Part shown: piece after piece, positions 30,601 to 39,300 of the stretch
Layout of the letters: each line of letters starts with the position of its first letter
Position numbering within the stretch: the first letter of the stretch is position 1
From: Rhynchopus sp. YZ270_cl-10
Taxonomy: Eukaryota > Euglenozoa > Diplonemea > Diplonemida > Diplonemidae
DNA length: 64,000 nt
Direction of reading: 5' to 3'
Assembly (NCBI GenBank): GCA_964035575.1
Contig: OZ037847.1
Location: 1 to 64,000 of the forward strand
Made by a program: the position numbers and the translations under genes
The notes under the pieces: model-generated
Told to the model about the DNA's origin: nothing
The model's input: only the letters and a program-made list of their open reading frames with translations
Database searches by the model: none

Positions 30601-31646
30601 TGAGGGACGCTGAACGCTCGCATGGCGATTTGAGGGATGAGGAGGACATGGCTTTCTCCAAGCTTCGCACTGCGTCCTGTCTCTTAGCTCAGGCCTTCCT
30701 GCCGCGATCTGCACCGTCCACAGGGGAGGACAAGAAGCCGGGAACCGCGAAGCAGGGTATCGAGCTCGTAGACACACAGAATCGTAGGAAGGGGGTCTCC
30801 CAGGCCAGGGTGACGACAGGACGGGAGAACAGGGTGCGTAATGCCAGGCAGGCCACCCCCGCGGTCGAGAACCCGACGGACGCTGAGACCCCGCCGGACT
30901 CCTTCCGCTTAGATGATGTGGAGGGCGAAGCGCGGCAGAGGGTGGAGGAGATCGCGCGGAAGCTGCAGTGGGGGTACCAGGTGTCGAAAGGGGGTTGCTA
31001 CCCCTGCCTGTCAATGGGGCAACCGGTGATGCGGAACGTCCAGCAGTGGGTGGAGGCATTCCACCACAGGCAAGGGGCGGTGGATACGCGGCTAGGCACA
31101 GTGGCGTGCTTTTGGGCCTATCGGGAATGGCTCCACACCTGGAAGGCGTTGAATTGGGAGGCTCCCGAGGCGGCACAGAAGAAGATCCGGTCCACACTGG
31201 ATTGCCTCAACAGGGCAATGGGCGACACGAGCTTTCGGGATAGGGCGAATCTTTGGGACCCTACGGTGACGGTGACGCTGGCTTTGGATCCAGGATCTCG
31301 AGGGCGAGACCCAGATGGGGTCGATTCCACCACGGCACCCACTACAACATCGCAGACAGGAAGTGGCCACACAGCACCCTCCGCCCACCAGTCTGCCACT
31401 TCCTGTTCTGCTGAGCCCACATCCCCCTTCGGACGACGCTACACTGCCGCAGAGGTGATGATGGAGAGCGATGACGAGTCCCCCATCGCCGCCGCACAGT
31501 CCACCTCTGACTCCTCCACCGCACCAGCAGCAATGAACGCCCAGACAGGAAGTGGCCACACCGCACCCTCCGCCCACCCGTCTGCCACTTCCTGTGCTGC
31601 GGCTTGCTCCATCGATGTCGACGCGGTTGATGAGGACTTTCAATAA
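21681..31646 (+). CDS. E2 LINE polyprotein (3321 aa): OTU, RT, RLE, two OTU/zinc-finger cassettes
   Basis: The start at MRRKALLG is shared with E1 and lies next to an A-rich leader. Domains by residue: signal-peptide-like start (1-17); Asn/Ser-rich tract (about 18-518); hydrophobic SLLVLLSLLW (about 697-706) followed by an acidic segment; OTU-like protease with Cys823 and His941; C2H2 finger (about 1003-1035); reverse transcriptase (about 1330-1640) with Asp1422 (KVDYHNAFN) and Asp1509-Asp1510 (YLDD); zinc knuckle (about 1827-1860); restriction-like endonuclease with Asp1895 (KRPADVFLP) and Asp1911 (LDFTVV). A degenerate OTU copy has Ser2147 where the nucleophile should be. Then come a zinc finger (about 2326-2370), a third OTU with Cys2467 (GDCLFDAL) and His2578 (GHFETL), another zinc finger, an acidic/basic coiled-coil-rich region, and the C-terminal domain around YPCLSMGQPV (about 3104-3190). 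It reverse transcribes element RNA at the nicked target; the OTU role is inferred. Confidence 0.96.
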   Translation: MRRKALLGVLCVLVVGSNNSNCYSNSSKNNSISSTYSNCNGCNKSNINSNNSNGSYCSNSNNNSNCYSNSSKSNSNSNCYSNSSKNNSISSTYSNCNGCNKSNINSNNSNGSYCSNSNNNSNCYSNSSKSNSNSNNSNGNYCSNSNNSSKSYSISSTYSNCNGRNKSYNISNYSNGNYYSNSNSNSICLSNSNKSNSISSTYSKCNSCNKSNINSNNSNGNCHSNNNSNCLSNSSKSSSNSSNYCNCNGCNKSFIIKYSNGNTNTNSNSNCCNSNFCSASRNSPPIPPHYYPKKRPLVPNNLSGCSFDSSNNNNSSNNSRHWCRGGEPGVRCDTGVCSYLDVQHSRSHNYNSPSNSSSSDSSSSSSNRNSSSTSNNTGSNTIRGHNSSINSNFSSSYSNSNNSSTSDSSSSSSNCNNSSTSSSTSSSTSSNTIRGHNSSNNNNISSNGSNSYNSSTSDSSSSSSKCNNSSTSGSTSSNTSSNTIRGYNSSNNSSSCNRNNSNTFRDYNSSNSNNSPHGDSGGMPVFWGSLVGPETLGGCVSMRMWSTVLTPNVHMGRAEHGLGFDWWSILWERLSSLRRPDPRWVAEAPEWGVFVSFAVLDLWKDRRAPTLSHYILWLMRRRTRKTRRGYRSLNWIKTQAGKLHRRKVHTRPPSPVARLFLSALCRVRREWRLLRLAVSLVGSAIQADGPLLWIGMSLLVLLSLLWRAVTPWDLRPPTPRFVKVEEAAHWDDEVAHLAEDVGDEEVAVWDDEFVEGDDDWAWGLRDEVDDWEFPEEYIPHDQLVGGCADATLSATYGDHALEVDRILGEAHAQRVPNNFVHDCSLAAIHASGWRSAPPSYSTDRKDIGDLAVTLERAMRSVLKSGDALTRWIDGVRGSAKLDHLALRLFAVRRNLNIVIVQAGATPIVLIAPGEGNIKNEEKRAKELMGRTTVAVALCNGHYEAIRPVDERDFRDISSALLKKAVRAKLNPLALDQCPLSTSDPSGEDLESCLGKPEEDFCFCPVEGCKGGIVSQSDVKSFTRSGLLNHLKLHTRAAEYIPDHILSYFGFRRCVGDECTALLQRSQSACQACSAIMKEVPAPSIDNRLRGARPAGMPSLQEIGTTRFKLKGTCPPDLAHRYTLIFQRVLQEILVHQDPCAWTKFALFFTVLHRDRAHGRRTKVTDRRCFNSWKKDLDRWDAGSWGELWSNALDEVQDQPVWTPGDTLEARQKRSRLKAATGLPGQALTALTSDGLAPHGPATLEKLKGKHPTEIRSVMHENVRNPSGPADFTTKEVMEAISSMPRATAGGPSNLTGSLLRVLCNQKHTPGTLAALTKVLSSLAQGKAHREVAPFFAGAKLVALRKVSKDKPEDVRPIAVGDVTRRLIGKILANRLRKRAAEIFRKGNQVGVSTPRGSEAATAVVAQYARKYLGMDKVILKVDYHNAFNTVDRATFISAVERHIPEISTWVRWCYAGHTSLFYGEATLESQCGVQQGDPLGPILFSLAIAEMTERLSANRGLDGSIWYLDDGCIRGDPEAVLAAYDALVDSSSRLGLKVNRSKCELVTLAGDSAEDLRNRGFTIRDASDGHNDGFSLHNQNFDFLGIPIGTAEHCRKYMQSKLDKSKLNLNALRNLKDSQHAYYILRFCEGFCKMVFYMRGISCVDLGEGYLRDFDAEVDRCLATILHDEHGALPAQARLQAALPIAIGGLGIRRTVDHWPAAALASQAGSFKLAQQLDPKFEWDKARWKNAAEAYNTRVPASQHIDGDRMPSKAVVQQQLSSAIVDEQAAELKRVATSDRDRARLLSLQLPMSGTWLTATPSPPNSIPSAYFAGAARFRLGVAVHKPKSECNGCSRDGVCMDAFGDHTFSCGYMGHRTERHDALKHSFFLAADAAGLNPSLEKDLGFESGKRPADVFLPSGIMETRRRALDFTVVAPTLPTYVHRAAQHSEYAAKVAGEEKRKKHLEDCRGADVLFSPMVFEAFGGASEECNRVISQVAGLACTKDPGGDAPTEARLREHMSCAYQAAVGKSFVARGVLCTDINEHLPHSADSVQRPAEEDLRQMDSTYLSNPVSNLPEREPSVEVEEAEIAREPRDYFSMPEKKVGGTVFRHNPFRAGRQAGGETPAAYWNILRMMADGACPDAETQAARLGLTHPQRYKILRGDSGFDALLTACSVDLKKDLLIEDINGETSHKELRRRAVEIVKNDRPDLADCISIPVKNWLEYMGTKSSDRSDARTWMDMVALAGAGEALECTIVIICDRMRPQILVPTKRAREALFVFAGPVDDDSQDWFLSPLSFTDSHLKGEILGMEPIPAPKSKRFCKSVAMMKRIPAAQSAPVGTVYQCRRCVRPIDGCEAHFKCAEGCERLVCDLCSRDSPFCPASQNGLADILSGNVRSSAPSPTPHTSHDTHMKGAERARSPTFPQATPREDDQEASSFLHNLEKLVLSPTHSLTDMNVFKSWAVDRQAEFLGSRTRNSFTVGDCLFDALAANFAPNTPYHSSSLLRKLAVAQVLRDAKLAARTGDRRSWMERKLREGCRDDTTWADETMIMGLCEVLEMTIILVSPGAVPKIYVPRLCAPHGALGLVFTGVIAGHFETLSLNVDAVKILCAAKPLRADTCLWEPTTGPFICRGCDGHSEGAEAESHFCTTCCTSCCVACRVSQDQVTCAGPPVPMDDQPDGPRGTRRGNEDPIDNGAPHVRDLMRFHETERGLLRLWWCVRAGVHEGALKDQWEREEELEVAEMVKRHEAEMRQAGVKEEEMDVDQTQTGATPVRHPAHPDETPPMPPSSQGDWEQAGATMQDLHQTDASPQPVTPPRFVEEPEDRESGFEGGVEGEVPPEEGKELRRRSAERRRLSEERQRQEREAAEVLLRRARSESASRFVSAKVKSSEQRRETMQEKAMGVRSPAGAQPGSAKTSELTKAGALNRRQAQSLTASQRREESRQRFRLGFASCEEQEAEGRRNIGNEESIQGRETILLHATSERCLLLLRDAERSHGDLRDEEDMAFSKLRTASCLLAQAFLPRSAPSTGEDKKPGTAKQGIELVDTQNRRKGVSQARVTTGRENRVRNARQATPAVENPTDAETPPDSFRLDDVEGEARQRVEEIARKLQWGYQVSKGGCYPCLSMGQPVMRNVQQWVEAFHHRQGAVDTRLGTVACFWAYREWLHTWKALNWEAPEAAQKKIRSTLDCLNRAMGDTSFRDRANLWDPTVTVTLALDPGSRGRDPDGVDSTTAPTTTSQTGSGHTAPSAHQSATSCSAEPTSPFGRRYTAAEVMMESDDESPIAAAQSTSDSSTAPAAMNAQTGSGHTAPSAHPSATSCAAACSIDVDAVDEDFQ
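21720..23235 (+). repeat. Asn/Ser-coding CAG/CAA/ACA repeat tract of E2
   Basis: Imperfect trinucleotide-based repeats contain a duplicated block (about 21740-21895 and 21920-22075). The tract is read as Asn-Ser-rich protein with scattered Asn-X-Ser/Thr sequons. Another frame is Ala/Thr-rich and also open over about 21487-22587, but it lacks homology to anything beyond the repeat. Confidence 0.85.
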
Positions 31647-32871
31647 ACAAGAGATACAAAGAAAACAACACCAAACTAAGCAAACCAAAACAATGCAAAG
31701 CAAAGCAAAGAATATGTGTACGAAAACGTGGTTTTCCCCATTTTTATTTTGTCATTTATCATTTTGATTTTTGTGTGAGGTGTTCCCAGGAGGTCGCCCA
31801 GCCAGTGTTTTAGAATTTAGAATAGAAACAGTAGACACAATAGAATAGAATGTCTGCCAGTGTCAAAGTGCCACCAGGATGCACTTCTTTTTACTTTACT
31901 TTCAAAAAATAGATTGTCAAAGTGTCATAGTGCCTCAAAGAAGCACTTTCCTTTCCTTTATTTTCAACTTTACCCTTGCTGTTAGAGGGGTAATGCCCCC
32001 TGTGCACAGATCCAATTTTGTACAGAAAATTCAAAAACACAACCCCCATTTTTAATCCACACCCCTCACCCCCTTGTCTAGTTTGTTAATATTTTCTATA
32101 TTTTATTTTATTCACCCCCTTGTTAATATTGTCTACCTTTGTCCTTTTGTTCCATTATTCCTCTTTTTCACAGGCCTGCCCAAGACTCCGTTTCCATACT
32201 GAAGGGTTGTATGATTCGCTCACCCCCCCTCCAGATTCAGGAAACTAATCCAGAACCAGCTGAACATCCTTGCCCCTGAGGCATGGGAGGTCATCACTTG
32301 GTCTGTCTGTATGTTATTGTCATTGTTTTTCAACTGTTTTACATTGTCTTTATTGTCTTTATTGTCTTTATTGTCTTTATTGTCCTCCCAAACTTTTCCA
32401 CTTCAACCTACTCTCTCTCTTTTCGGTCTACCCATGGGAATCTCCACCTAGAAGAAACCCAGCCCTGACCATCAAGAACCCCTGAAGTGCAAAAGCCCCT
32501 CCTTCTCCTCTGCCTATTTCCCTCTTCATCTCACATGCAGGTAAGTCCCTTCTTCCTCTCATGTTCTTTCTACCTATGTTGCTGTGGGCTAGAAAAAACT
32601 TGGGTCCTGGAAGATCTTATTTGTTGAGCCCCTCTGTCTGTCTCAAAACCCTCTTATGTTATGTCTCAAGGCCTTTCCTTTTTAAAGGATTTGCTGTAAG
32701 GCTAAACAGACCTCTGCACCTTTGAGCCTTTTTTGTCAAGACACCTCTGTTTTGATTCGAGGTCCCTGAGACCCCTGATCACCTCCCCCCAACCCTCTCC
32801 GGGAAAAAGAAAACACTAAAAACACTCAAAACCCGGACCACCGGGAAAAAAAAAAAAAAAAAAACAACCTG

Positions 32872-32927
<56 letters not shown>
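31647..32927 (+). other. E2 3' untranslated region and interrupted poly(A)
   Basis: Non-coding 3' region of about 1.2 kb ending in CCCGGACCACCGGG. It has a TTTATTGTC microsatellite (about 32340-32385) and a splice-donor-like CAGGTAAGT at 32538-32546. The tail is 19 A, then CAACCTGCT, then 54 A. Confidence 0.85.
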
Positions 32928-32932
<5 letters not shown>

Positions 32933-32936
32933 TGAC
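32928..32936. other. Right target-site duplication of LINE E2
   Basis: GAGGATGAC follows the E2 poly(A) and matches 21034-21042. Confidence 0.8.
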
Positions 32937-33302
32937 CAGGGTAGGTTTTACTTGAACAGCGAACCTCTGCCTTGATACTTCACACGCTCAGCAGACGAGT
33001 TGCCACAACTCTCCAGACCTGCTGCAAAACAGGCCTGCACCTTTCACCGCATTTCGCTTCGTGCCCCTCATCTGGCGCACTACTGACGGGGGACGCCCCA
33101 TGTAGGCACATCGGTAGGATTTCGTCTTAACATAGTTTTTTGTGTAAAAAAAAATGAACCCCTGTGTGTGGGTGTGCTGTGTGTGGGTGTGTAGTGTGTG
33201 TGGTGTGGGTGGCGCACATCTCTATAGTAAAGACTAAAAAACTAAGGTTTTTTAGGATTGGCCCCCAAATCTGGCCAGATCTGGCAGCATCCGTGAACAT
33301 AG
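32937..33302. other. Spacer between the two LINE tails, patchwork of repeat fragments
   Basis: It holds unique sequence to about 33115. Then come pieces also seen near 4 kb in a different order: the TTCGTCTTAACATAG segment with one T-run/ACAGGGG unit, a G module, and a CCAGATCTGG fragment ending GCAGCATCCGTG. No gene is seen. Confidence 0.7.
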
Positions 33303-36300
33303 TTTTTTTTTTTTTTTTTTTTTTTTTTTCCCGGTGGTCCGGGTTTTGAGTGTTTTTAGTGTTTTCTTTTTCCCAGAGAGGGTTGGGGGGAGGTGATCAG
33401 GGGTCTCAGGGACCTCGAATCAAAACAGAGGTGTCTTGACAAAAAAGGCTCAAAGGTGCAGAGGTCTGTTTAGCCTTACAGCAAATCCTTTAAAAAGGAA
33501 AGGCCTTGAGACATAACATAAGAGGGTTTTGAGACAGACAGAGGGGCTCAACAAATAAGACCTTCCAGGACCCAAGTTTTTTCTAGCCCACAGCAACATA
33601 GGTAGAAAGAACATGAGAGGAAGAAGGGACTTACCTGCATGTGAGATGAAGAGGGAAATAGGCAGAGGAGAAGGAGGGGCTTTTGCACTTCAGGGGTTCT
33701 TGATGGTCAGGGCTGGGTTTCTTCTAGGTGGAGATTCCCATGGGTAGACCGAAAAGAGAGAGAGTAGGTTGAAGTGGAAAAGTTTGGGAGGACAATAAAG
33801 ACAATAAAGACAATAAAGACAATGTAAAACAGTTGAAAAACAATGACAATAACATACAGACAGACCAAGTGATGACCTCCCATGCCTCAGGGGCAAGGAT
33901 GTTCAGCTGGTTCTGGATTAGTTTCCTGAATCTGGAGGGGGGGTGAGCGAATCATACAACCCTTCAGTATGGAAACGGAGTCTTGGGCAGGCCTGTGAAA
34001 AAGAGGAATAATGGAACAAAAGGACAAAGGTAGACAATATTAACAAGGGGGTGAATAAAATAAAATATAGAAAATATTAACAAACTAGACAAGGGGGTGA
34101 GGGGTGTGGATTAAAAATGGGGGTTGTGTTTTTGAATTTTCTGTACAAAATTGGATCTGTGCACAGGGGGCATTACCCCTCTAACAGCAAGGGTAAAGTT
34201 GAAAATAAAGGAAAGGAAAGTGCTTCTTTGAGGCACTATGACACTTTGACAATCTATTTTTTGAAAGTAAAGTAAAAAGAAGTGCATCCTGGTGGCACTT
34301 TGACACTGGCAGACATTCTATTCTATTGTGTCTACTGTTTCTATTCTAAATTCTAAAACACTGGCTGGGCGACCTCCTGGGAACACCTCACACAAAAATC
34401 AAAATGATAAATGACAAAATAAAAATGGGGAAAACCACGTTTTCGTACACATATTCTTTGCTTTGCTTTGCATTGTTTTGGTTTGCTTAGTTTGGTGTTG
34501 TTTTCTTTGTATCTCTTGTTTATTGAAAGTCCTCATCAACCGCGTCGACATCGATGGAGCAAGCCGCAGCACAGGAAGTGGCAGACGGGTGGGCGGAGGG
34601 TGCGGTGTGGCCACTTCCTGTCTGGGCGTTCATTGCTGCTGGTGCGGTGGAGGAGTCAGAGGTGGACTGTGCGGCGGCGATGGGGGACTCGTCATCGCTC
34701 TCCATCATCACCTCTGCGGCAGTGTAGCGTCGTCCGAAGGGGGATGTGGGCTCAGCAGAACAGGAAGTGGCAGACTGGTGGGCGGAGGGTGCTGTGTGGC
34801 CACTTCCTGTCTGCGATGTTGTAGTGGGTGCCGTGGTGGAATCGACCCCATCTGGGTCTCGCCCTCGAGATCCTGGATCCAAAGCCAGCGTCACCGTCAC
34901 CGTAGGGTCCCAAAGATTCGCCCTATCCCGAAAGCTCGTGTCGCCCATTGCCCTGTTGAGGCAATCCAGTGTGGACCGGATCTTCTTCTGTGCCGCCTCG
35001 GGAGCCTCCCAATTCAACGCCTTCCAGGTGTGGAGCCATTCCCGATAGGCCCAAAAGCACGCCTCTGTGCCTAGCCGCGTATCCACCGCCCCTTGCCTGT
35101 GGTGGAATGCCTCCACCCACTGCTGGACGTTCCGCATCACCGGCTGCCCCATTGACAGGCAGGGGTAGCAACCCCCTTTCGACACCTGGTACCCCCACTG
35201 CAGCTTCCGCGCGATCTCCTCCACCCTCTGCCGCGCTTCGCCCTCCACATCATCTAGGCGGAAGGAGTCCGGCGGGGTCTCAGCGTCCGTCGGGTTCTCG
35301 ACCGCGGGGGTGGCCTGCCTGGCATTACGCACCCTGTTCTCCCGTCCTGTCGTCACCCTGGCCTGGGAGACCCCCTTCCTACGATTCTGTGTGTCTACGA
35401 GCTCGATACCCTGCTTCGCGGTTCCCGGCTTCTTGTCCTCCCCTGTGGACGGTGCAGATCGCGGCAGGAAGGCCTGAGCTAAGAGACAGGACGCAGTGCG
35501 AAGCTTGGAGAAAGCCATGTCCTCCTCATCCCTCAAATCGCCATGCGAGCGTTCAGCGTCCCTCAGCAGCAAAAGACACCGCTCAGACGTGGCGTGCAGG
35601 AGGATGGTCTCCCGTCCCTGTATGGACTCTTCGTTGCCGATGTTGCGGCGCCCCTCAGCCTCCTGTTCCTCGCACGAGGCAAACCCTAACCGGAACCTCT
35701 GACGGCTCTCCTCTCTCCTCTGCGATGCAGTGAGGCTCTGGGCTTGCCTTCGGTTCAAGGCACCTGCCTTCGTCAGCTCACTCGTCTTCGCCGATCCAGG
35801 CTGCGCTCCAGCGGGGCTGCGGACACCCATCGCCTTCTCCTGCATCGTCTCACGTCGCTGCTCCGACGATTTGACCTTAGCAGAAACGAAGCGAGATGCA
35901 CTCTCGGATCTGGCCCGGCGCAAGAGGACCTCCGCAGCCTCCCGTTCCTGCCTCTGGCGTTCCTCCGACAACCTCCTCCGCTCTGCCGACCGCCGGCGTA
36001 ACTCTTCCCCCTCCTCTGGTGGGACTTCACCCTCAACCCCACCCTCGAAGCCCGATTCCCTATCCTCAGGTTCCTCGACAAAGCGGGGTGGCGTCACCGG
36101 CTGGGGAGAAGCGTCAGTCTGGTGCAGGTCTTGCATCGTAGCGCCAGCCTGCTCCCAATCTCCTTGAGAAGAGGGTGGCATAGGAGGAGTCTCATCAGGG
36201 TGTGCAGGGTGACGGACCGGTGTCGCTCCTGTCTGAGTCTGATCCACATCCATCTCCTCCTCCTTGACCCCGGCTTGGCGCATCTCAGCCTCATGGCGCT

Positions 36301-39300
36301 TCACCATCTCAGCTACCTCCAGTTCCTCTTCCCTTTCCCATTGGTCTTTCAGGGCACCCTCATGAACCCCCGCTCGTACACACCACCAAAGCCGCAGGAG
36401 ACCCCTCTCAGTTTCATGGAACCGCATAAGGTCACGAACATGGGGAGCACCGTTGTCAATCGGGTCCTCATTCCCACGCCTGGTCCCTCTGGGCCCGTCT
36501 GGCTGGTCATCCATAGGGACCGGGGGCCCAGCACAAGTCACTTGGTCCTGGCTGACTCGGCACGCCACGCAACAGCTCGTGCAGCAAGTCGTACAGAAAT
36601 GTGACTCTGCTTCCGCTCCTTCGCTGTGCCCATCGCATCCCCTGCAAATGAACGGGCCTGTCGTAGGCTCCCAAAGGCATGTGTCGGCACGTAGAGGCTT
36701 CGCTGCGCAGAGGATCTTGACTGCATCGACGTTCAGCGAGAGGGTCTCAAAGTGCCCGGCGATTACTCCAGTAAAAACCAGTCCCAGGGCTCCGTGGGGG
36801 GCACATAGGCGAGGGACATAGATTTTGGGCACGGCGCCCGGGGAGACAAGGATTATGGTCATCTCGAGTACCTCACATAAGCCCATGATCATCGTTTCAT
36901 CCGCCCACGTGGTGTCGTCTCTGCATCCTTCTCGCAATTTCCGTTCCATCCACGATCGACGGTCTCCAGTGCGCGCAGCCAGCTTAGCGTCACGAAGAAC
37001 TTGGGCAACTGCCAGTTTCCGGAGGAGCGATGACGAATGGTAGGGTGTATTCGGAGCGAAGTTCGCGGCCAAGGCGTCAAACAGGCAGTCACCCACAGTG
37101 AAGCTGTTCCTCGTACGCGAGCCAAGAAATTCTGCCTGCCTGTCCACCGCCCAAGACTTGAAGACATTCATATCTGTCAGAGAGTGGGTCGGGGAGAGGA
37201 CCAGCTTCTCTAAGTTGTGTAGAAAAGATGAGGCCTCCTGATCGTCCTCCCTCGGTGTCGCCTGCGGGAATGTGGGTGACCTGGCTCTCTCAGCGCCCTT
37301 CATGTGCGTGTCGTGGGAAGTGTGCGGAGTAGGGGACGGAGCCGATGAGCGCACGTTACCACTGAGGATGTCAGCTAAGCCGTTCTGAGACGCCGGACAA
37401 AAGGGGGAGTCCCTTGAGCACAAATCGCACACCAACCTCTCGCACCCCTCAGCACATTTGAAGTGCGCCTCGCAACCGTCGATGGGGCGAACGCAACGCC
37501 TACACTGGTACACCGTCCCCACCGGTGCAGACTGTGCTGCGGGGATACGCTTCATCATCGCCACAGACTTGCAGAAACGCTTCGACTTCGGCGCAGGTAT
37601 CGGTTCCATGCCGAGGATTTCTCCCTTGAGGTGCGAGTCTGTGAAGGAGAGGGGGCTGAGGAACCAGTCCTGTGAATCGTCATCAACCGGACCTGCGAAA
37701 ACGAAGAGCGCCTCCCGGGCCCTTTTGGTCGGCACCAGAATTTGGGGACGCATGCGATCACAGATGATCACAATGGTGCACTCTAAAGCCTCTCCCGCGC
37801 CAGCAAGTGCCACCATATCCATCCAAGTGCGGGCGTCCGATCGGTCGCTGCTCTTTGTGCCCATGTACTCCAGCCAGTTCTTCACAGGAATGGAGATGCA
37901 ATCCGCGAGGTCCGGTCGGTCATTTTTTACAATCTCCACAGCACGTCTCCGGAGTTCCTTATGACTCGTCTCTCCGTTGATGTCTTCAATCAAAAGATCC
38001 TTCTTGAGATCCACCGAGCATGCGGTCAGCAGTGCATCGAACCCGCTGTCACCTCTCAGGATTTTGTAACGCTGGGGGTGTGTGAGCCCCAGTCGTGCAG
38101 CCTGCGTCTCTGCGTCAGGGCATGCGCCATCTGCCATCATGCGGAGGATGTTCCAATACGCAGCAGGTGTCTCCCCCCCGGCCTGACGCCCCGCTCGGAA
38201 AGGATTGTGTCGGAAGACCGTTCCACCCACCTTCTTCTCTGGCATTGAGAAGTAGTCGCGCGGTTCACGCGCTATTTCGGCTTCCTCGACCTCCACAGAC
38301 GGTTCACGCTCCGGTAAGTTGCTGACAGGGTTGCTGAGGTATGTGGAATCCATCTGCCTGAGATCTTCTTCCGCGGGACGCTGAACTGAGTCGGCGCTGT
38401 GGGGCAAGTGTTCATTGATGTCTGTGCAAAGCACGCCTCGGGCAACAAAGGACTTACCCACGGCTGCTTGGTATGCGCACGACATATGCTCCCGTAGCCT
38501 CGCCTCAGTCGGTGCATCGCCGCCAGGGTCCTTTGTGCACGCAAGCCCGGCCACCTGGCTGATGACCCGGTTGCACTCTTCCGATGCCCCACCGAAGGCC
38601 TCAAACACCATGGGGGAGAAGAGCACGTCCGCACCTCTGCAATCCTCCAGGTGTTTCTTCCGCTTCTCCTCCCCGGCCACTTTGGCTGCGTACTCGCTAT
38701 GTTGTGCCGCTCGATGCACGTAAGTGGGGAGGGTCGGAGCTACTACTGTGAAATCCAAAGCTCTTCGCCGGGTCTCCATGATGCCAGATGGGAGGAACAC
38801 GTCTGCCGGCCTCTTCCCAGACTCAAAACCCAAGTCTTTCTCCAAAGAGGGGTTGAGCCCCGCCGCATCCGCTGCCAAGAAAAAGGAGTGCTTCAGGGCG
38901 TCATGCCGTTCGGTTCTGTGACCCATGTAGCCGCAAGAGAAAGTGTGGTCCCCGAAAGCATCCATGCACACCCCATCTCTGCTACATCCGTTGCACTCAC
39001 TCTTAGGCTTGTGCACTGCCACACCCAGACGAAATCGGGCTGCCCCCGCGAAGTATGCAGAGGGGATGGAATTGGGGGGCGAGGGCGTGGCGGTCAGCCA
39101 GGTGCCAGACATAGGGAGTTGCAGAGAAAGCAGGCGTGCTCGATCCCGGTCGCTGGTGGCCACTCGCTTCAGCTCTGCTGCTTGTTCGTCCACGATGGCT
39201 GATGACAGCTGCTGTTGCACCACAGCCTTGGAAGGCATCCTATCCCCATCGATGTGCTGCGACGCAGGTACTCTGGTGTTGTACGCCTCGGCTGCATTCT

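Larger units (their letters stand above)
21043..32927 (+). mobile_element. LINE E2: full-length RLE-type non-LTR retrotransposon with three OTU-like domains
   Basis: This 11.9-kb element starts with a 15-unit 20-22 bp array, carries one uninterrupted 3321-codon frame, and ends in poly(A), between 9-bp target duplications. All catalytic motifs that I can check in the reverse transcriptase and endonuclease are present, so it looks intact. E3 (33303-42584) is an almost identical truncated copy, which indicates very recent activity of this subfamily. Confidence 0.95.
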
